Positions 1 through 8,938 of a DNA stretch of 64,000 nt are shown piece after piece. The notes below the pieces were generated by a model. It was not told where the DNA came from. It searched no databases and saw only the letters and a list, made by a program, of their open reading frames with translations. Within the stretch, counting starts at the first letter, position 1. Every line of letters begins with the position of its first letter. A program made the translations under genes and the position numbers. This DNA comes from Hyphococcus lacteus (GTDB lineage Bacteria > Pseudomonadota > Alphaproteobacteria > Caulobacterales > Parvularculaceae), in assembly GCF_041058985.1 (NCBI RefSeq), contig NZ_JBEHZE010000001.1, forward strand, positions 2,542,001 to 2,606,000. The letters are read 5' to 3'.

Positions 1-1039
1 AGGAATTCATCCGATCACAGAATGCACGACTGCCCCCACCCGGCGCTGGAATTGCGCGAATTTCGGTTTTGGGATCAGCGTCAAGAATTTGTGCGAAGAT
101 TTTAAAACCAGAACCACGGAAGTGATCTGATACGATTTGCATCTCAATCGGACACCGAAGGTCAGGCTTGTCAGAGCCGTATTTTAGCATCGCCTCGTCA
201 TACGGAATTAACGGGAAAGGATAGTTCGTCACTTCGCGTTCGCCCGCGAATTTTTTAAACGTATTTGCGATCACCGGTCCGACAGCGTCAAATACATCCT
301 GACGCTCGACAAAGCTCATTTCTAAATCGAGCTGATAGAACTCACCCGCTGAACGATCCGCCCGCGCATCTTCATCACGGAAGCATGGCGCGATCTGGTA
401 ATAGCGATCAAAGCCGGAAACCATGATAAGCTGTTTGAAAACTTGTGGTGCTTGCGGCAACGCGTAAAACTTGCCGGGGTGCAAACGCGATGGCACCAAA
501 AAGTCTCGTGCGCCTTCTGGGCTAGACGCCGTCAGAATTGGTGTCTGGAAATCTGTAAAACCAGACTCTTCCATCCCGTTGCGAATTTCGCGAATAACCT
601 TGGCACGGGTCATGATATTTTTGTGCAAGGTTTCCCGCCGAAGATCGAGATAACGGTGCTTCATCCGAATATCTTCCGGGTAATCTGGCTCACCAAAAAC
701 CGGCAATGGCAATTCATCCGCAGCGGACAAAAGCTCGAAATCGTCAATCCGGATCTCAATCTCGCCGGTCGGCAGGTTAGGATTAACAACCTCGTCCGCA
801 CGGGCAACGACCCGGCCCTCGACTCGGATTACGCTTTCTTGGCGTACCCGTTCGATTTCCGAGAAAAACGGCGCTTCTGGCTCAACAACCAACTGGGTCA
901 GACCATAGTGATCGCGCAAATCGATAAAGAGGAGACCCCCGTGATCACGCTTGCGATGCACCCAACCTGATAGGCGAACAGTTTCGCCAACCTCTGTTTT
1001 GCGTAGTTTTTCACAATGATGCGTCCGATAGGCGTGCAT
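1..1039 (-). CDS. aspS: Aspartyl-tRNA synthetase, N-terminal part (cut by window edge)
   Basis: Charges tRNA-Asp with aspartate in the cytoplasm. About 346 residues are visible, roughly the first 60% of a bacterial-type enzyme of about 590 residues. The first ~110 residues form the OB-fold anticodon-binding domain (GWVHRKRDHGG near residue 26). The class II catalytic core follows, with motif 2 FRDEDARADR at about residues 220-229 and the family motif GSDKPD at about 288-293. The rest continues past position 1. The start is the ATG at 1039-1037, giving MHAYRTH. The gene is divergent from rnd across a 265-bp gap. The enzyme may be non-discriminating, as in many alphaproteobacteria, but the sequence seen does not decide this. 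Confidence 0.95.
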   Translation of the reverse strand, partial: MHAYRTHHCEKLRKTEVGETVRLSGWVHRKRDHGGLLFIDLRDHYGLTQLVVEPEAPFFSEIERVRQESVIRVEGRVVARADEVVNPNLPTGEIEIRIDDFELLSAADELPLPVFGEPDYPEDIRMKHRYLDLRRETLHKNIMTRAKVIREIRNGMEESGFTDFQTPILTASSPEGARDFLVPSRLHPGKFYALPQAPQVFKQLIMVSGFDRYYQIAPCFRDEDARADRSAGEFYQLDLEMSFVERQDVFDAVGPVIANTFKKFAGEREVTNYPFPLIPYDEAMLKYGSDKPDLRCPIEMQIVSDHFRGSGFKIFAQILDADPKTEIRAIPAPGGGSRAFCDRMNS

Positions 1040-1180
1040 GCAATTCCCCTGTAATTCCTGTTCGAGCCGGAGTGGCAATGCCGCAATGCAAAGTCAAGGC
1101 CGCATTGTGTAGCCTTTGATCCGGTTTACGCTGCTATTTCTACTGTGGCGTTTAGGATGTCTAGTCCGGCAGCCTTCAAT

Positions 1181-1205
1181 CGGGTTTTTCAAACAAAAAA
1201 ACCCG
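1181..1205. other. Inverted repeat in the aspS-rnd intergenic region
   Basis: Perfect 9-bp arms, CGGGTTTTT at 1181-1189 and AAAAACCCG at 1197-1205, with a 7-nt loop. It lies between two divergent genes, so a terminator role is not expected, and no U-run follows the hairpin on either strand. It may form a hairpin in the rnd leader. Function is unknown. Confidence 0.3.
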
Positions 1206-1304
1206 CATAAACCCTCGCATTTTCGCAATATCCAGCGCGGCAATTCATTTGCGGCTCCGAAACCGCCTTGTGCGCGGCTCAATGCGCCGATAGAAGCGCC
1301 CGTC

Positions 1305-2450
1305 ATGCAAGTCATTACCACCACCGACGAACTGTCCCGATTCTCGAAAGCGCTGCGCGAACAGCCCTATGTGGCTGTTGATACCGAATTCATGCGCGAG
1401 AAGACCTATTGGCCGATCCTTTGCCTCATTCAGGCCGCTGGCGAAGGCGAAGAAGCCGCGATTGACCCCCTCGCTGAAGGTATAGATCTTTCACCATTTC
1501 TGGAGCTTTTGACCGACAAAAAAGTCGTGAAGGTTTTCCACGCTGCCCGGCAGGACCTTGAAATCTTTCACAAACTTATCGGTGATGTGCCGGCCCCGCT
1601 TTTTGACACCCAGATCGCTGCGATGGCCTGTGGTTTCGGCGACCAAATTGGCTATGAGCCGCTAATGCGAACGCTTCTAAAAGCCAAAATTGATAAAGGC
1701 TCCCGCTTCACGGATTGGTCCCGCCGCCCCCTAACCGACGCACAATTATCCTATGCGTTATCGGATGTAACCTATCTTCGTGAGGCATACCCTATTCTTC
1801 TCGATACCTTGGAAAAACAAGAGCGAAAGCATTGGGTCGAAGAGGAAATGGAGGCGCTCTATGATGGTGACCTCTATTATGTGCACCCCGAAAAAGCCTG
1901 GAAGCGCCTCAAGCTAAAAGGTGTCCGCCCGAAAGAAATGGGTGCCGTCATGAAACTTGCAGAATGGCGCGAGCAAGAAGCACAAGCTAAAGATACACCG
2001 CGCAATCGCATCCTGAAAGACGAAGCGATTTTCGAACTCGCACGACTTCAGCCAAAAGACGGTGCCGCATTAGCGCGTGCACGGTCGATCCCTTCAGGTT
2101 TTGAGCGGTCGCGCACCGGTGCGGCGCTCGTTCAAGTGATCAAAGACGGTTTGTCGATTCCCAAAGAACAATTACCCGTTATCGACAAGCCTGACCGCGA
2201 TAAAGCGCCGGCGGATGTGCTTGAACTATTAAAGGTTCTTCTAAAGCGTCAGTGCGAAACGCATCACGTTGCACCAAAACTGATTGCCTCAAGCGCCGAC
2301 ATCGAAGCGATTGCCCGCAATGATCAGGCCGATGTCCCTGCGCTATCCGGTTGGCGGCGTGAATTATTTGGCGAAACGGCCTTGCGCCTCAAACGCGGTG
2401 AAATCGCATTAAAACTTGACCATGGCCGCGTTGATATCATTGACGTTTAA
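1305..2450 (+). CDS. rnd: Ribonuclease D
   Basis: 3'-to-5' exoribonuclease that trims tRNA precursors and other structured RNAs in the cytoplasm. The protein is 381 residues, the usual family length. The N-terminal DEDD exonuclease domain starts with D26 and E28 in VDTEFMREKTYWP, continues with FHAARQDLEIF (about residue 80), and ends with the DEDDy-type YALSDVTYL (about residue 150). An HRDC nucleic-acid-binding domain follows at roughly residues 205-290. I chose the ATG at 1305 because the exonuclease fold begins directly there. The open frame extends upstream to 1116, but that extension is low-complexity and lies in the promoter region. It stands alone and is followed by the initiator tRNA gene. 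Confidence 0.93.
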   Translation: MQVITTTDELSRFSKALREQPYVAVDTEFMREKTYWPILCLIQAAGEGEEAAIDPLAEGIDLSPFLELLTDKKVVKVFHAARQDLEIFHKLIGDVPAPLFDTQIAAMACGFGDQIGYEPLMRTLLKAKIDKGSRFTDWSRRPLTDAQLSYALSDVTYLREAYPILLDTLEKQERKHWVEEEMEALYDGDLYYVHPEKAWKRLKLKGVRPKEMGAVMKLAEWREQEAQAKDTPRNRILKDEAIFELARLQPKDGAALARARSIPSGFERSRTGAALVQVIKDGLSIPKEQLPVIDKPDRDKAPADVLELLKVLLKRQCETHHVAPKLIASSADIEAIARNDQADVPALSGWRRELFGETALRLKRGEIALKLDHGRVDIIDV

Positions 2451-2534
2451 CCGATCAATAGGCTCATCATCTTTGCCAAAGTTAAGCTCGCTTACAGCAT
2501 TTGTAATATAGGGAAAATAAACCCGTATAAGGCC

Positions 2535-2563
2535 TTGCGACTGCTCGCTGGCTTCGCTATACC
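2535..2563 (+). promoter_or_regulatory. Candidate promoter of the initiator tRNA gene
   Basis: TTGCGA (2535-2540) and TATACC (2558-2563) are separated by 17 nt, a fair sigma-70 type pair. It would start transcription near 2570, about 50 nt before the tRNA. This is inferred from spacing only. Confidence 0.35.
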
Positions 2564-2620
2564 CCGCTCTCCCATCGGCGGACGCGCCATTTGCGCACTC
2601 CATGAGATGGGTAAAGTTGG

Positions 2621-2706
<86 letters not shown>

Positions 2707-3386
2707 TCGTACTATAATGAGTTCTTCAGGTATTTTCTAAATTTTTCGATACCGAAGAAAATTTGGAGCATTAAAGAAGACCAAATAAATGAATCTGATC
2801 TATATTGATATGGAAATTGATTGCACCTTATACTCAAAGTCAATTTATTTATCAGGGGTGCGGTGCATGGCCCACGAATTAAATTGGTGCCGAACTAAGT
2901 AGGAAAGACGTACCTATGAAGCTAAACGCAAAAAGCTGGATCTTTAGTCGTCGGTTTGAGTCGGTGCCGACGTGTTTCTCTACACAATCACACTAGTCCA
3001 TTATGAAATGAAGTAAGTTATTCGCATTGCCGAGAAACCAACTCAAGGACTTCACGCCGATCAATAAGTGACAACGACCCCGTGCTTCACTCAAAATTAC
3101 TAAGCGTGCTAAATTACCAATACTCGCATTTTGAGTTTTGCAATCAACTCTGTGACGCCTCTATTAATCGAAGTCTGCTCCCAGTTCCCAACTTCAACAT
3201 TGATTTTTATAGCTTCTGCCCGAATAGATGGTTTGATCAATCAGTTTATCTGTACAATGAATAAAGAATTCGGATAGATGAAAGAGAAAATCTATTCCGA
3301 TGATTGGAAAAATTGACGTTCTGTGGATAGTTTTCTTGCCGCCGTTATTCTATTTACATGAGCACCTTATACATGTTCAATACCTA
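2707..3386. other. Gene-poor AT-rich stretch inside the element
   Basis: About 680 bp with no convincing gene. Short frames such as 3082-3264 (+) have no recognisable fold, no good ribosome binding site and a composition typical of random AT-rich DNA. I see no tRNA, terminator or repeat here, and no recognisable integrase fragment. Confidence 0.6.
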
Positions 3387-3956
3387 CTAAAGACCAAGTT
3401 TGTTTTCAGCGTAGGAAACAAGAAGAAAAATAACTGCGCCTATAAAAATGGACAGAAAATGCAATAGATACAACGAAATTAACACGATGCCTCCCTTCAA
3501 AAGCGGCAATATCGGAAAATCATTTCCCTCCCTTTTTAAGGATTTCATCGTTTGAAAAATTAAAAACTTTATACCTTGCTTGTCCTGAAAAGTTCGCCAA
3601 ACGGCAGCTATAGATAGTGAAAATAGAATAACTACATCACCATAATACGCGCGCCATTCGATCCACGGTAGAGGAGCCGGCAAATCAAACCTGCTTCTAG
3701 AGAAATTGATTAACGCCGCGAGCCCAGTTGCGATACCACTAATAATAATATCTCGTAAAATACGATAAACCTCGATCGTACCAATAACCAGACCATCGAA
3801 CTGAGAAGAAATGGAGTTACCAAGCGCACCGTGAATAAGTGAAACTAACCCTACTACACTCGTTATAAACCCGAGAAATCTAAAACATTGCCTCACGAGA
3901 CTTCCCTCAACATGCTGAATAAAACTGTTGGTGCGTTCTGTCAGCTTAACACTCAT
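3387..3956 (-). CDS. Hypothetical multi-pass membrane protein of the integrated element
   Basis: A 189-residue protein that I do not recognise. Hydrophobic stretches suggest three or four membrane segments: about residues 26-46 (FLGFITSVVGLVSLI), 68-85 (IIISGIATGLAALI), 107-122 (GDVVILFSLSIAAV) and 154-182 near the C terminus. A short charged stretch (about 123-146) separates the last two. It is the only plausible gene between the tRNA-derived repeats and so the only visible cargo. The neighbouring DNA is AT-rich and unlike the flanking core genes. There is no sequence basis for calling it a toxin, immunity or exclusion protein, although small elements often carry such membrane proteins. Confidence 0.6.
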   Translation of the reverse strand: MSVKLTERTNSFIQHVEGSLVRQCFRFLGFITSVVGLVSLIHGALGNSISSQFDGLVIGTIEVYRILRDIIISGIATGLAALINFSRSRFDLPAPLPWIEWRAYYGDVVILFSLSIAAVWRTFQDKQGIKFLIFQTMKSLKREGNDFPILPLLKGGIVLISLYLLHFLSIFIGAVIFLLVSYAENKLGL

Positions 3957-4067
3957 TTCTGTAAAAAGTACCTATCAATATTAATGCTATAACTGAATGA
4001 CAAAGGTGAGCCAGGGGACAGAAAACAAGTACAGATTTCTCACTTTAATCAATTTTTGTGCTTTGCA

Positions 4068-4119
4068 CATAACCTGAAGGTCAGAGGTTCAAATCCTCTC
4101 CCCGCACCCAATTTTTTCA
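4068..4119 (+). repeat. 52-bp direct repeat, right copy (att-like, partial tRNA-fMet)
   Basis: Exact copy of 2655-2706: anticodon CAT onward through the T-arm, acceptor 3' strand, CCCA and the T-run. The 5' half of the tRNA is missing, so this copy cannot make a tRNA. It marks the right end of the inserted segment. Confidence 0.9.
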
Positions 4120-4245
4120 ATAACTTGCAATCGATTTCGCAACAAATGCCAATTATCAAATTCGACTGGAAGCAAATGACCTTGTAGATTCTTTTGCGTT
4201 TCTGCAGCCTATTGCGAACACTTCCTCACTTCAGCCGCACATTCC

Positions 4246-4276
4246 CTTTGGTACGGCGAGTAATACCGCACCAAAG
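4246..4276 (-). terminator. Hairpin downstream of zur, possible terminator
   Basis: Arms CTTTGGT-A-CGG (4246-4256) and CCG-C-ACCAAAG (4266-4276) around a 9-nt loop, 20 bp after the zur stop codon. No U-run follows on the minus strand, so its strength as an intrinsic terminator is doubtful. Confidence 0.35.
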
Positions 4277-4296
4277 ATACATAATCACATAATACT

Positions 4297-4800
4297 TTAT
4301 CCATCCAATTTTGGATCTCGACATACCTGATGACATTCAGCATACACCTCAATAGTGAGGTTATCCGATGTTATTTCCAATGGAGAAAACAACTCCGATA
4401 GTCGTGCCGCATCAAGAATAACCTCTTTTACATGCTTACATTTTTGGCAAATCAAAAATGCCCGAGCTTCGGAAGCACGCTCAGGCGCAATAGCCACGTA
4501 TGCATTCAAACTAGAAATTTTCTTTACGCATCCTTTATCGATTAGCACGGCCAATGCCCGGTAAATCGTCATGGGTGCACGTAACCCTTTGTCATGCAAC
4601 TCTTCCAAAAGTTCATAGGCTTTCAGAGGTGTATCTGACCGACGCAAAGCGTCATATACAAAATGTTCATTTGGTTTGAGCGTTCCGCCGATGAAATCAT
4701 CATACGACGAAACGTGACTCGTTTGCCCTGCGGCCGCAGCCGGGGCTTCAACTCGGACACCCATTTCACTCTCCAATTCATTCGTGCCCGACGGGCACAT
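4297..4800 (-). CDS. zur: Zinc uptake regulator, Fur family
   Basis: A zinc-sensing repressor of 167 residues that binds DNA when zinc-loaded and shuts off uptake genes. The N-terminal winged helix contains LKAYELLEELHDKGLRAPMTIYRAL followed within a few residues by KISSLNAYVAI, a pairing typical of Zur rather than Fur. The C-terminal half has the structural CxxC (FLICQKCKHV) and ends in AECHQVCRD, where the usual CxxC is spaced CxxxC. About 35 residues of flexible tail precede the fold. The gene begins 3 bp after the small CxxC-protein gene, so the two form an operon. A Zur-like box lies at that operon's promoter, suggesting autoregulation. Its neighbours are the transport genes it probably controls. 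Confidence 0.88.
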   Translation of the reverse strand: MCPSGTNELESEMGVRVEAPAAAAGQTSHVSSYDDFIGGTLKPNEHFVYDALRRSDTPLKAYELLEELHDKGLRAPMTIYRALAVLIDKGCVKKISSLNAYVAIAPERASEARAFLICQKCKHVKEVILDAARLSELFSPLEITSDNLTIEVYAECHQVCRDPKLDG

Positions 4801-4803
4801 GTC

Positions 4804-5142
4804 TTAATTTGAATGAATGAGTAAGAGCGGCGGTCCCCGCGCATATCGTGACGCTGAATTAAAGCCGCCAACAACGAATTCGTTTTCGTCCCATCGAATC
4901 CCATTGAACAGCGTTTCAGGTTCACTGATTGACGGCTCTATTGGTAACGCTTTAACGACATTAATCGCTGTAGCAGTGCAGATTATGCATTCGCCATCTA
5001 GATCAGGACGTTGATCATGATCATGGGCCGCGGCATGCGCCGCCCCAGCCAGCATTAACAGAGTTGCACACAACAAAACTGTACGAACCAGTCGGGCAAA
5101 AATGCCGGATTGTTTCAACACAGTTATGTAAGACCCTGCCAT
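4804..5142 (-). CDS. Small secreted CxxC protein, DUF2946-like
   Basis: Up to 112 residues. A signal peptide (LVRTVLLCATLLMLAGAAHA, about residues 18-37) is followed by a His/Asp-rich stretch HDHDQRPDLDG and the pair CIIC, then a C-terminal ARGPP. The same layout (signal peptide, His, CxxC, RGPP end) occurs in the protein at 11663-11968, which supports a shared DUF2946-like family found near metal-homeostasis genes. It is co-transcribed with zur, which starts 3 bp downstream. The start is uncertain: ATG at 5142 lies almost on top of the Zur-like box, so initiation at the GTG at 5121 or as a leaderless message is possible. A periplasmic metal-binding role is inferred. Confidence 0.65.
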   Translation of the reverse strand: MAGSYITVLKQSGIFARLVRTVLLCATLLMLAGAAHAAAHDHDQRPDLDGECIICTATAINVVKALPIEPSISEPETLFNGIRWDENEFVVGGFNSASRYARGPPLLLIHSN

Positions 5143-5145
5143 GCG

Positions 5146-5158
5146 CGTATGATATCAC
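5146..5158. promoter_or_regulatory. Candidate Zur box at the DUF2946-zur promoter
   Basis: The sequence CGTATGATATCAC resembles the Zur palindrome GTTATANNATAAC (read on the minus strand as GTGATATCATACG). It lies immediately upstream of the first gene of the zur operon. The match is imperfect, with three mismatches, so it is supported mainly by its position and by the better box at 12054. Confidence 0.45.
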
Positions 5159-5321
5159 ATCCGACCAATCAGGAAAGCAAAATCCAACTAAAGATCGGTA
5201 CCGAACCTGAGCGAACAAATATTATAGCAGAAATCCGTCACCCGAACGTCCAGCAACTCATTCATCTAACTTCGCGCATCTATGAGTCATGCGCGCAGCA
5301 CAGAGAAAAACGACACTGTTT

Positions 5322-6743
5322 CTATAGCAATTTATCAAGTGGCGATCGCAATCGTCTCATCGCTATAACAATAAGAAAAATGGAAACGATGATCATAAAT
5401 CCGAAGACAGCTAAATAATCACCAAGTACGTCCATACTTGTCCGATCAGAGAAGGAAAACTCAGGGATTGAGTCAAATTCTTCGATTGAGATGCGTTGTT
5501 TTGCAACGACGGCGGGACTGATACGGGTGTAAAGGTTACTCAAACTTTCACGCGCCTGTGCTTGGTACTCCATATTCCGATTAACGTCCCCGCCTGCAAC
5601 CGTCACGAGGGCATTATTGGCAATAAGTGCAGGAGAAAGAAACTGCATTCGTCCTACTAGGTTTTTGCGTTTGTGCCGTGTTTCTGTGAAGGCTTCAAGA
5701 ACTGGTGTTGTCCGCTCGTTCGCCTCTCGGTTCGAAAGGAATGCGCCCCGAAAATACCCAGGCACATCTTCCACACTCGGAACCATTTCCGGATGCTCAG
5801 CGAGCAATGCGTTCGTTAGATTTTCAGCATCCCTTACCCCTTCAACTTCACCTTCACGCATTTCCGAAAGAAAAACTAGCCGAGAGGGCGGCGGATATGC
5901 CGCCTCGGCGACCGCACCGCCTATTGCTGGAACCGCAAACACGAACACTGCCCATATAGAAAACAATGCCGCTGCTACCGCTTCACTTCGTTTCAAAACA
6001 GAAACTGCAAGGCTAATGACGGAAAACCAAAATAGACCGTATACCCATGAGACTCCAATCCAAACACCAAAACTCAGGATGCGCGCAGAAGATATTTGTG
6101 CAAACGGTGTGATGAGTGCCGCAAATAGAGCGATCAGAGAAAAAACAAGCCACAGGACTGTATTTCGCAATACTAACCGTTTCCAAATCGACGAGTGTAT
6201 ATGTCCGGCCTGCATTGCGGTAATTCGCGACCGCCCACGCTCACGATCAGCCGAAAAAATATCGAATGAAGCAGCAATCATGACAAGCGGCATTAGGACA
6301 ACGACAAGAAAAGTTAGATCGAAACGGCCAGAACCAAGAATTGTGGGGTTTGCAAACTCATACTCGATAAACAAATCCGCAGGATTAGCCCAACCCGTGA
6401 GTTTTGTCGTCGTCGGAAACAATCCGCCAGCACCGGTCGCAAAGTCTGCAAGTGGCGCAGGATTTAAAACGGCAGGTAGACGCAGATTCATAGGACGAGC
6501 AGAATAAGGCGACTGCGATACTCCTGACGCTTCGATTTCAACAAGCTCTTCGCGCCATTCATCAACTGCCTGATTGGCTTCAGTTAAAAATGCCTGTTGT
6601 CCAACAAGTTCCCGCTCAACATATGATTTTCCACTGATTGCTGCGTATGCACCCAACAGCGTTAAGCAGCTAAATATCAATATTCCGGGCAAGGCAAAAA
6701 TAAAAATCCGGCGTTCCAAAATGAAGGTCGTAGAATTTATCAT
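5322..6743 (-). CDS. ABC-2 type permease, DUF3526 family (second subunit)
   Basis: A 473-residue inner-membrane permease. It has an N-terminal membrane helix (about residues 14-35), a long extracytoplasmic segment, then a cluster of five or so helices. The segment ADRERGRSRITAMQAGHIHS, after the second helix, is a coupling element of the kind seen in ABC-2 permeases. The overall plan matches the preceding permease, so the two probably form a heterodimer with the ATPase encoded at 8155-8892. It overlaps that permease gene by 4 bp and is the last gene of the receptor operon. Substrate is unknown; ABC-2 permeases mostly export, which makes a role in zinc uptake indirect. Confidence 0.75.
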   Translation of the reverse strand: MINSTTFILERRIFIFALPGILIFSCLTLLGAYAAISGKSYVERELVGQQAFLTEANQAVDEWREELVEIEASGVSQSPYSARPMNLRLPAVLNPAPLADFATGAGGLFPTTTKLTGWANPADLFIEYEFANPTILGSGRFDLTFLVVVLMPLVMIAASFDIFSADRERGRSRITAMQAGHIHSSIWKRLVLRNTVLWLVFSLIALFAALITPFAQISSARILSFGVWIGVSWVYGLFWFSVISLAVSVLKRSEAVAAALFSIWAVFVFAVPAIGGAVAEAAYPPPSRLVFLSEMREGEVEGVRDAENLTNALLAEHPEMVPSVEDVPGYFRGAFLSNREANERTTPVLEAFTETRHKRKNLVGRMQFLSPALIANNALVTVAGGDVNRNMEYQAQARESLSNLYTRISPAVVAKQRISIEEFDSIPEFSFSDRTSMDVLGDYLAVFGFMIIVSIFLIVIAMRRLRSPLDKLL

Positions 6744-8158
6744 TTGGCGATCCTTTTCTGTGCACGTCTAACTGCCCACATCGCAAAGAATATTCCAAAG
6801 ACTGCGTATGCGAAGAGAACGATGATACCGAATGCATAACTGCTAAACAGAGAGAGAAATGTTGGTGGGATATAGGAAAAGTCTTCGATAGTTTTCCAGA
6901 ATGCTTCGCCTGCTGCATAACCGTAGCCAGCCTCACCAGCGTTATACATATAGTCTTCATTGAGCTGTTTAACTATTTTTCGTCGATGAACTTCGGCCCC
7001 CTCGACAAACTTTTGATGATGAACCCGATCAGAGCCAGCAAGCCCAGCCGATAATGCGTTGAGCGCTATAGTCGGTGAAATAAGAGACGCCGCACGCAAA
7101 ACACCTTCTTGCTTTTTATGAACGGCGTTTAGGTTAGCATAGATTTTTTCGAAAAGTGGGTGCGCGTGCTCTTCGGATTTTTGAAGAGAATACGCTCCGT
7201 ATTCAATGGGCAATTCATCTTTCGATTCAACGCCATATTCTTTAAGAATGACCCTGTCTATTTCAGCGCGATATTCACTATCCTGATAAAATGCATTTGA
7301 TGCACCATCTAATGCGCGTGAGATCGTCGCGGAATCCGGCCCCGCATACACAGTCGATGCGATATCTGCGGTAATTCTTGGGGTAACGACAAAACTTCCT
7401 GCCCAAAGTGCAACAAGGGCAATCAGCGCAGCTCGCTTTTCAGCCATAAGCGCAGACACACCAATCGCAATCGCACTAACGCTTACGAAGTACAATACAT
7501 AAGAGAGAACCAAACCAATTAGCCGAATTGATTTATCGGGTAGAATATCATCTCCGCCAGTGTGCCCAGCAAAAAAGAGAACAAACACGAGGGCCGGTAT
7601 AATAATTGCGCCAAGACCAACACCCGCGCCAAGTAGTTTTCCCGAAAATAATGTCCGTGCAGTAACGCCCATCGCAGATAATTGCCGCAACGTACCGCTT
7701 TCCCGCTCCCCGGCTAAAGCGCCAAACAACACAAGAAATACAAACAATGGTGCGATTACCTGCAATACCCAGGCAGGTGACAAATTAGCGATATGTCCCG
7801 CATCCCCTAGATCTTCCGCCCGCCGAAATACGGCGGGATTCTGATAATGCGCTTCCATCCATAACGCGATCCCGGCGTAATCAGTTATACCTGGATCGAA
7901 AGCAACAAATTTTGGAATGGGCTTAAACGCATATCGGGCAAAGTGTGCCGCCGAATGCGGGTTTCTTTCACCTTGGGAATCCCAAACATATCGGTCAACC
8001 TGTTCCGCGGCAGTTCGTTCACGCTCAAACGTTTTAACACGTTCAACCGAAAGAAATGCCGCCGCTGTTAGTAACACCACAAAGGCGGCAGCAATCGAAA
8101 CGAAAACGCTACTTCGTAGAAATGATACAATTTCTCGTTGAGCGATGGCACCGATCAT
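6740..8158 (-). CDS. ABC-2 type permease, DUF3526 family (first subunit)
   Basis: A 472-residue membrane protein. One helix near residues 17-37 anchors it, a long loop of about 100 residues follows, and further helices start near residue 135 (VLQVIAPLFVFLVLFGAL). GERESGTLRQLSAMG right after that helix is the classic ABC-2 permease motif that contacts the ATPase. Charged extracytoplasmic stretches fill residues ~270-400. It overlaps both the ATPase gene and the next permease by 4 bp, so all three are translationally coupled. DUF3526 permeases usually occur as such pairs. The transported molecule cannot be read from the sequence. Confidence 0.78.
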   Translation of the reverse strand: MIGAIAQREIVSFLRSSVFVSIAAAFVVLLTAAAFLSVERVKTFERERTAAEQVDRYVWDSQGERNPHSAAHFARYAFKPIPKFVAFDPGITDYAGIALWMEAHYQNPAVFRRAEDLGDAGHIANLSPAWVLQVIAPLFVFLVLFGALAGERESGTLRQLSAMGVTARTLFSGKLLGAGVGLGAIIIPALVFVLFFAGHTGGDDILPDKSIRLIGLVLSYVLYFVSVSAIAIGVSALMAEKRAALIALVALWAGSFVVTPRITADIASTVYAGPDSATISRALDGASNAFYQDSEYRAEIDRVILKEYGVESKDELPIEYGAYSLQKSEEHAHPLFEKIYANLNAVHKKQEGVLRAASLISPTIALNALSAGLAGSDRVHHQKFVEGAEVHRRKIVKQLNEDYMYNAGEAGYGYAAGEAFWKTIEDFSYIPPTFLSLFSSYAFGIIVLFAYAVFGIFFAMWAVRRAQKRIAK

Positions 8159-8892
8159 GCCGCCGCTCCACTTCTTATATCCGTGACATTGCTATCATGC
8201 ATATGCGCAAGGTAGATTTGCTCGATCTCACGCGCATCCAGCAATGATGCATCGAGATCGTCAACAAGCTTTCCAGCCTTCATAATTCCAATACGTGTAC
8301 CAATTTCTTTGGCCCTGAACACATCATGCGTCGCCATCAAGATCGCGTGGCCATCATCTCTGAGTTGAAGTAAAGATTTACACAAAGTGTTCGCGGCGGA
8401 TGGGTCTAGACCAGAAAGTGGTTCGTCGAGCAACAAAGCTTTCGCATTTTTCGCCAATGCGATTGCAATCCCAATTTTTTGACGCATTCCTTTTGAATAT
8501 GATGATGCACGACGAGTAGCGCTTGTTTCATCAAGGCCCGCCTCTATCAGTACGGCGATAAGGTCAGAACGTGATTTTCGAATACCAGCGAGACGCAGAA
8601 AATAATTCAAATTTTCAATGCCTGACAGTTGCGGGTAAAGCGCGACTTGTTCCGGGATATAAGCAAGGTATTTTTTCGTTTCTAATGCTGCATTACGAAC
8701 ATTAAGACCATTGACGAAGGCATTTCCCGCGGTTGGTTCTAGAAAACCAAGAAAGAGATTGATTGTCGTAGTCTTTCCGGCACCGTTAGCGCCGAGAAGA
8801 CATATAATTTCTCCGGCTTCCACTCTTAAATCTAAGCGATCAAGCGCCGTTACGTTGTCAAATGTCTTCGTTAGTTGTTTAGCTTCCAGCAT
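8155..8892 (-). CDS. ABC transporter ATP-binding protein of the zinc locus
   Basis: A 245-residue nucleotide-binding subunit. Walker A is GANGAGKTT (about residues 34-42), the Q-loop lies near IPEQVALYP, the signature is SYSKGMRQ (about 135-142), Walker B is ALLLDEP (about 154-160) and the switch histidine is in MATHD. It resembles ATPases that serve ABC-2 permeases, and the following two genes encode such permeases with 4-bp overlaps. The MerC-like gene ends 46 bp upstream. Expected to sit on the cytoplasmic face and drive export or rearrangement of an unknown substrate connected with zinc or metal limitation. Confidence 0.85.
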   Translation of the reverse strand: MLEAKQLTKTFDNVTALDRLDLRVEAGEIICLLGANGAGKTTTINLFLGFLEPTAGNAFVNGLNVRNAALETKKYLAYIPEQVALYPQLSGIENLNYFLRLAGIRKSRSDLIAVLIEAGLDETSATRRASSYSKGMRQKIGIAIALAKNAKALLLDEPLSGLDPSAANTLCKSLLQLRDDGHAILMATHDVFRAKEIGTRIGIMKAGKLVDDLDASLLDAREIEQIYLAHMHDSNVTDIRSGAAA

Positions 8893-8938
8893 ACTTGCCT
8901 CATATGTATATTTTGCTCGCGCAGCTTGAGCATAGATT

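Noticed and set aside
443..970. Open frame on the plus strand opposite aspS
   Set aside because: It lies entirely inside the aspS gene on the other strand, and its translation shows no family features. The aspS frame is clearly real (motif 2, GSDKPD).
3082..3264. 60-residue open frame inside the tRNA-flanked element
   Set aside because: No ribosome binding site, no recognisable fold and AT-biased random composition; it was not strong enough to call as a gene.
2707..4067. Hidden integrase or transposase in the tRNA-flanked segment
   Set aside because: I read all frames of the segment and saw no recombinase motifs (R-H-R-Y or DDE) and no terminal inverted repeats of an insertion sequence.
4068..4119. 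Second tRNA-fMet gene
   Set aside because: Only the part from the anticodon to the 3' end is present; the acceptor 5' strand, D-arm and half of the anticodon stem are missing, so it is an att-type repeat.
5617..6507. Long plus-strand open frame opposite the second DUF3526 permease
   Set aside because: Antisense shadow; its translation is Arg/Ser/Thr-rich, without domains, and the minus-strand permease explains the region.
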